Of a stretch of DNA of 16,263 bases, positions 15,025-16,263 are shown in pieces. Origin of the DNA: Bacillota bacterium (GTDB lineage: Bacteria; Bacillota; Clostridia; Acetivibrionales; DTU013); NCBI GenBank assembly GCA_023409615.1, contig JAEYRF010000140.1, positions 1 to 16,263 on the forward strand, given 5' to 3'. The notes under the pieces are model-generated. The model did no database searches, was not told the DNA's origin, and worked only from the letters and a program-made list of their open reading frames with translations. The position numbers and the translations under genes were made by a program. Each line of letters opens with the position of its first letter. Position 1 is the first letter of the stretch.

Positions 15025-16248
15025 ATGAGTCAGAAGGAAAAAGTAGTACTTGCATATTCGGGCGGTCTTGACACTTCGATCATAATACCGTGGCTGAAGG
15101 AAAACTACGATTACGAAGTCATCGCGGTGGCAGGTGACGTAGGCCAGGGAGAAGAGCTCGATCCGCTAAAGGAAAAAGCCATTAAAACCGGTGCAAGTAA
15201 GATATACATAGAGGACCTGAGGGAAGAATTCATTACGGATTTCATCTATCCCACGGTTAAAGCGAATGCGGTGTACGAGGGCAAATACCTGCTCGGCACT
15301 TCATTTGCAAGGCCTGTGATCGCAAAAAGACTTGTCGAGATAGCGGAAAAGGAAGGCGCTACAGCGATATGCCACGGCGCTACCGGAAAGGGCAACGATC
15401 AAGTACGTTTCGAGCTCACGGTCAAGGCTCTTGCGCCGCACCTGAAGATAATCGCGCCCTGGAGGATATGGGACATCAAATCGAGAGAAGAAGAGATCGA
15501 TTATGCTGAAGCAAGAAATATTCCGGTCCCGGTAACCAAAAAGGACAATTACAGCATGGACAGGAATTTGTGGCATCTGAGCCATGAAGGGCAGGATCTC
15601 GAGGATCCCTGGAACGAGCCGCAGTACGATAAACTGCTGAAGCTCATGGTATCTCCCGAAAAGGCTCCAGACAAGCCTACTTACGTAGAGATCTATTTTG
15701 AACAGGGCATACCGAAAAAGGTCAATGGCGTTGCTTACAAGCCTATAGAACTTATCGACGAACTGAATAAGCTCGGCGGCGCAAACGGCGTAGGTGCTAT
15801 GGATATGGTGGAAAACAGGCTCGTGGGCATGAAATCAAGGGGCGTATATGAAACTCCCGGCGGAACCATCCTGTATGCCGCCCACAGAGAACTAGAACTG
15901 CTGTGCCTCGACAGGGATACGCTGCACTACAAGGATATAGTTGCGCAGAGATTTGCGGAGCTCGTTTACTTCGGTCAGTGGTACACTCCTCTCAGGGAGG
16001 CGTTGTCCGCATTTGTTGACAGCACCCAGCAGACCGTCACCGGAACTGTACGTATGAAGCTTTACAAGGGCAATTGCATGCCGGCCGGCGCACAATCACC
16101 GTATTCGCTGTACAGCGAAGAGCTTTCGACCTTCGGAAAGGACGCGGTTTACAATCAGAAGGACGCGGAAGGCTTCATCAACCTGTTCGGCCTGCCGATA
16201 AAGGTAAGGGCGTTGATGCTGGAGAATCAGAAGAAGAGCAAGAAATAA
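15025..16248 (+). CDS. argG: Argininosuccinate synthase
   Basis: The product has 407 residues, normal length. ArgG joins citrulline and aspartate with ATP to form argininosuccinate, the seventh step of arginine synthesis, in the cytoplasm. Visible motifs are the N-type ATP pyrophosphatase loop YSGGLDTS (11-18), DVGQGEELDPLKEKA, SFARPVIAKRLVEIA, GATGKGNDQVRFE, PWRIWDIKSREE and NLWHLSHEGQDLEDPW. The ATG at 15025 has the strong SD GTGGAGG. It is the only plus-strand gene. The DNA is richer in GC than its neighbours (35 of 60 bases at 15121-15180 against 25 of 60 at 13021-13080). After the stop, CAGAGGTGG at the window edge looks like an SD, so another gene, most likely argH, should begin just outside. 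Confidence 0.98.
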   Translation: MSQKEKVVLAYSGGLDTSIIIPWLKENYDYEVIAVAGDVGQGEELDPLKEKAIKTGASKIYIEDLREEFITDFIYPTVKANAVYEGKYLLGTSFARPVIAKRLVEIAEKEGATAICHGATGKGNDQVRFELTVKALAPHLKIIAPWRIWDIKSREEEIDYAEARNIPVPVTKKDNYSMDRNLWHLSHEGQDLEDPWNEPQYDKLLKLMVSPEKAPDKPTYVEIYFEQGIPKKVNGVAYKPIELIDELNKLGGANGVGAMDMVENRLVGMKSRGVYETPGGTILYAAHRELELLCLDRDTLHYKDIVAQRFAELVYFGQWYTPLREALSAFVDSTQQTVTGTVRMKLYKGNCMPAGAQSPYSLYSEELSTFGKDAVYNQKDAEGFINLFGLPIKVRALMLENQKKSKK

Positions 16249-16263
16249 GCGGAACAGAGGTGG

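Noticed and set aside
1..16263. CRISPR arrays, tRNA or rRNA genes, prophage or IS transposase genes
   Set aside because: No regularly spaced repeats, no tRNA-like clover or CCA end, and no transposase or integrase motif seen on either strand.

Overview
The window looks like the chromosome of a spore-forming, low-to-mid GC Firmicute of class Clostridia. The reasons are a GerM-type germination/sporulation lipoprotein, a Zn amidase with AMIN-like repeats, QueH rather than QueG, strong purine-rich ribosome binding sites, and the gene order ruvC-ruvA-ruvB-queH beside argG. I cannot name the species. A cluster III (Ruminiclostridium/Acetivibrio-like) relative is only a guess from gene order. Every gene is on the minus strand except argG at the right edge.

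Reading in the direction of minus-strand transcription (right to left), ruvC, ruvA, ruvB and queH (14862 to 12109) form a tight Holliday-junction repair operon ending in a tRNA queuosine gene; ruvB and queH overlap by 4 nt. A 283-bp gap with a 61-bp imperfect palindrome follows. Then comes an exported N-acetylmuramoyl-L-alanine amidase (11825-10170) with a terminator-like hairpin after it. Next are a two-domain GerM lipoprotein, the nucleotide-pool-cleaning pyrophosphatase RdgB and a YfcE/YsnB-type metallophosphoesterase. This order recalls the B. subtilis gerM-rph-rdgB-ysnB block, but rph is absent and a cluster of GC-rich palindromes sits in its place.

The left 7.2 kb is a five-gene envelope operon, still open at the left edge. 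It encodes a 926-residue exported, membrane-anchored protein with a glutamine-amidotransferase-like fold (inferred), an ABC-2 ATPase, its permease, a DUF4175-like membrane protein with a long coiled coil and a Gly-Gln repeat tail, and a MoxR AAA+ ATPase. The first three genes overlap and are probably translationally coupled. This resembles MoxR/DUF58-type and GldA/F/G-type modules, and its function is not established. It is the best candidate here for a poorly described system.

Two small-scale structures stand out. Between the DUF4175-like gene and moxR lies a roughly 118-bp element with terminal inverted repeats, bracketed by a perfect 8-bp direct repeat. Removing it restores a tight stop-SD-start junction, so it looks like a MITE-type insertion. 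Upstream of argG, three ARG-box-like sequences sit at an exact 20-bp period and overlap a good sigma-A promoter, which suggests ArgR control. argG is also visibly richer in GC than its neighbours.
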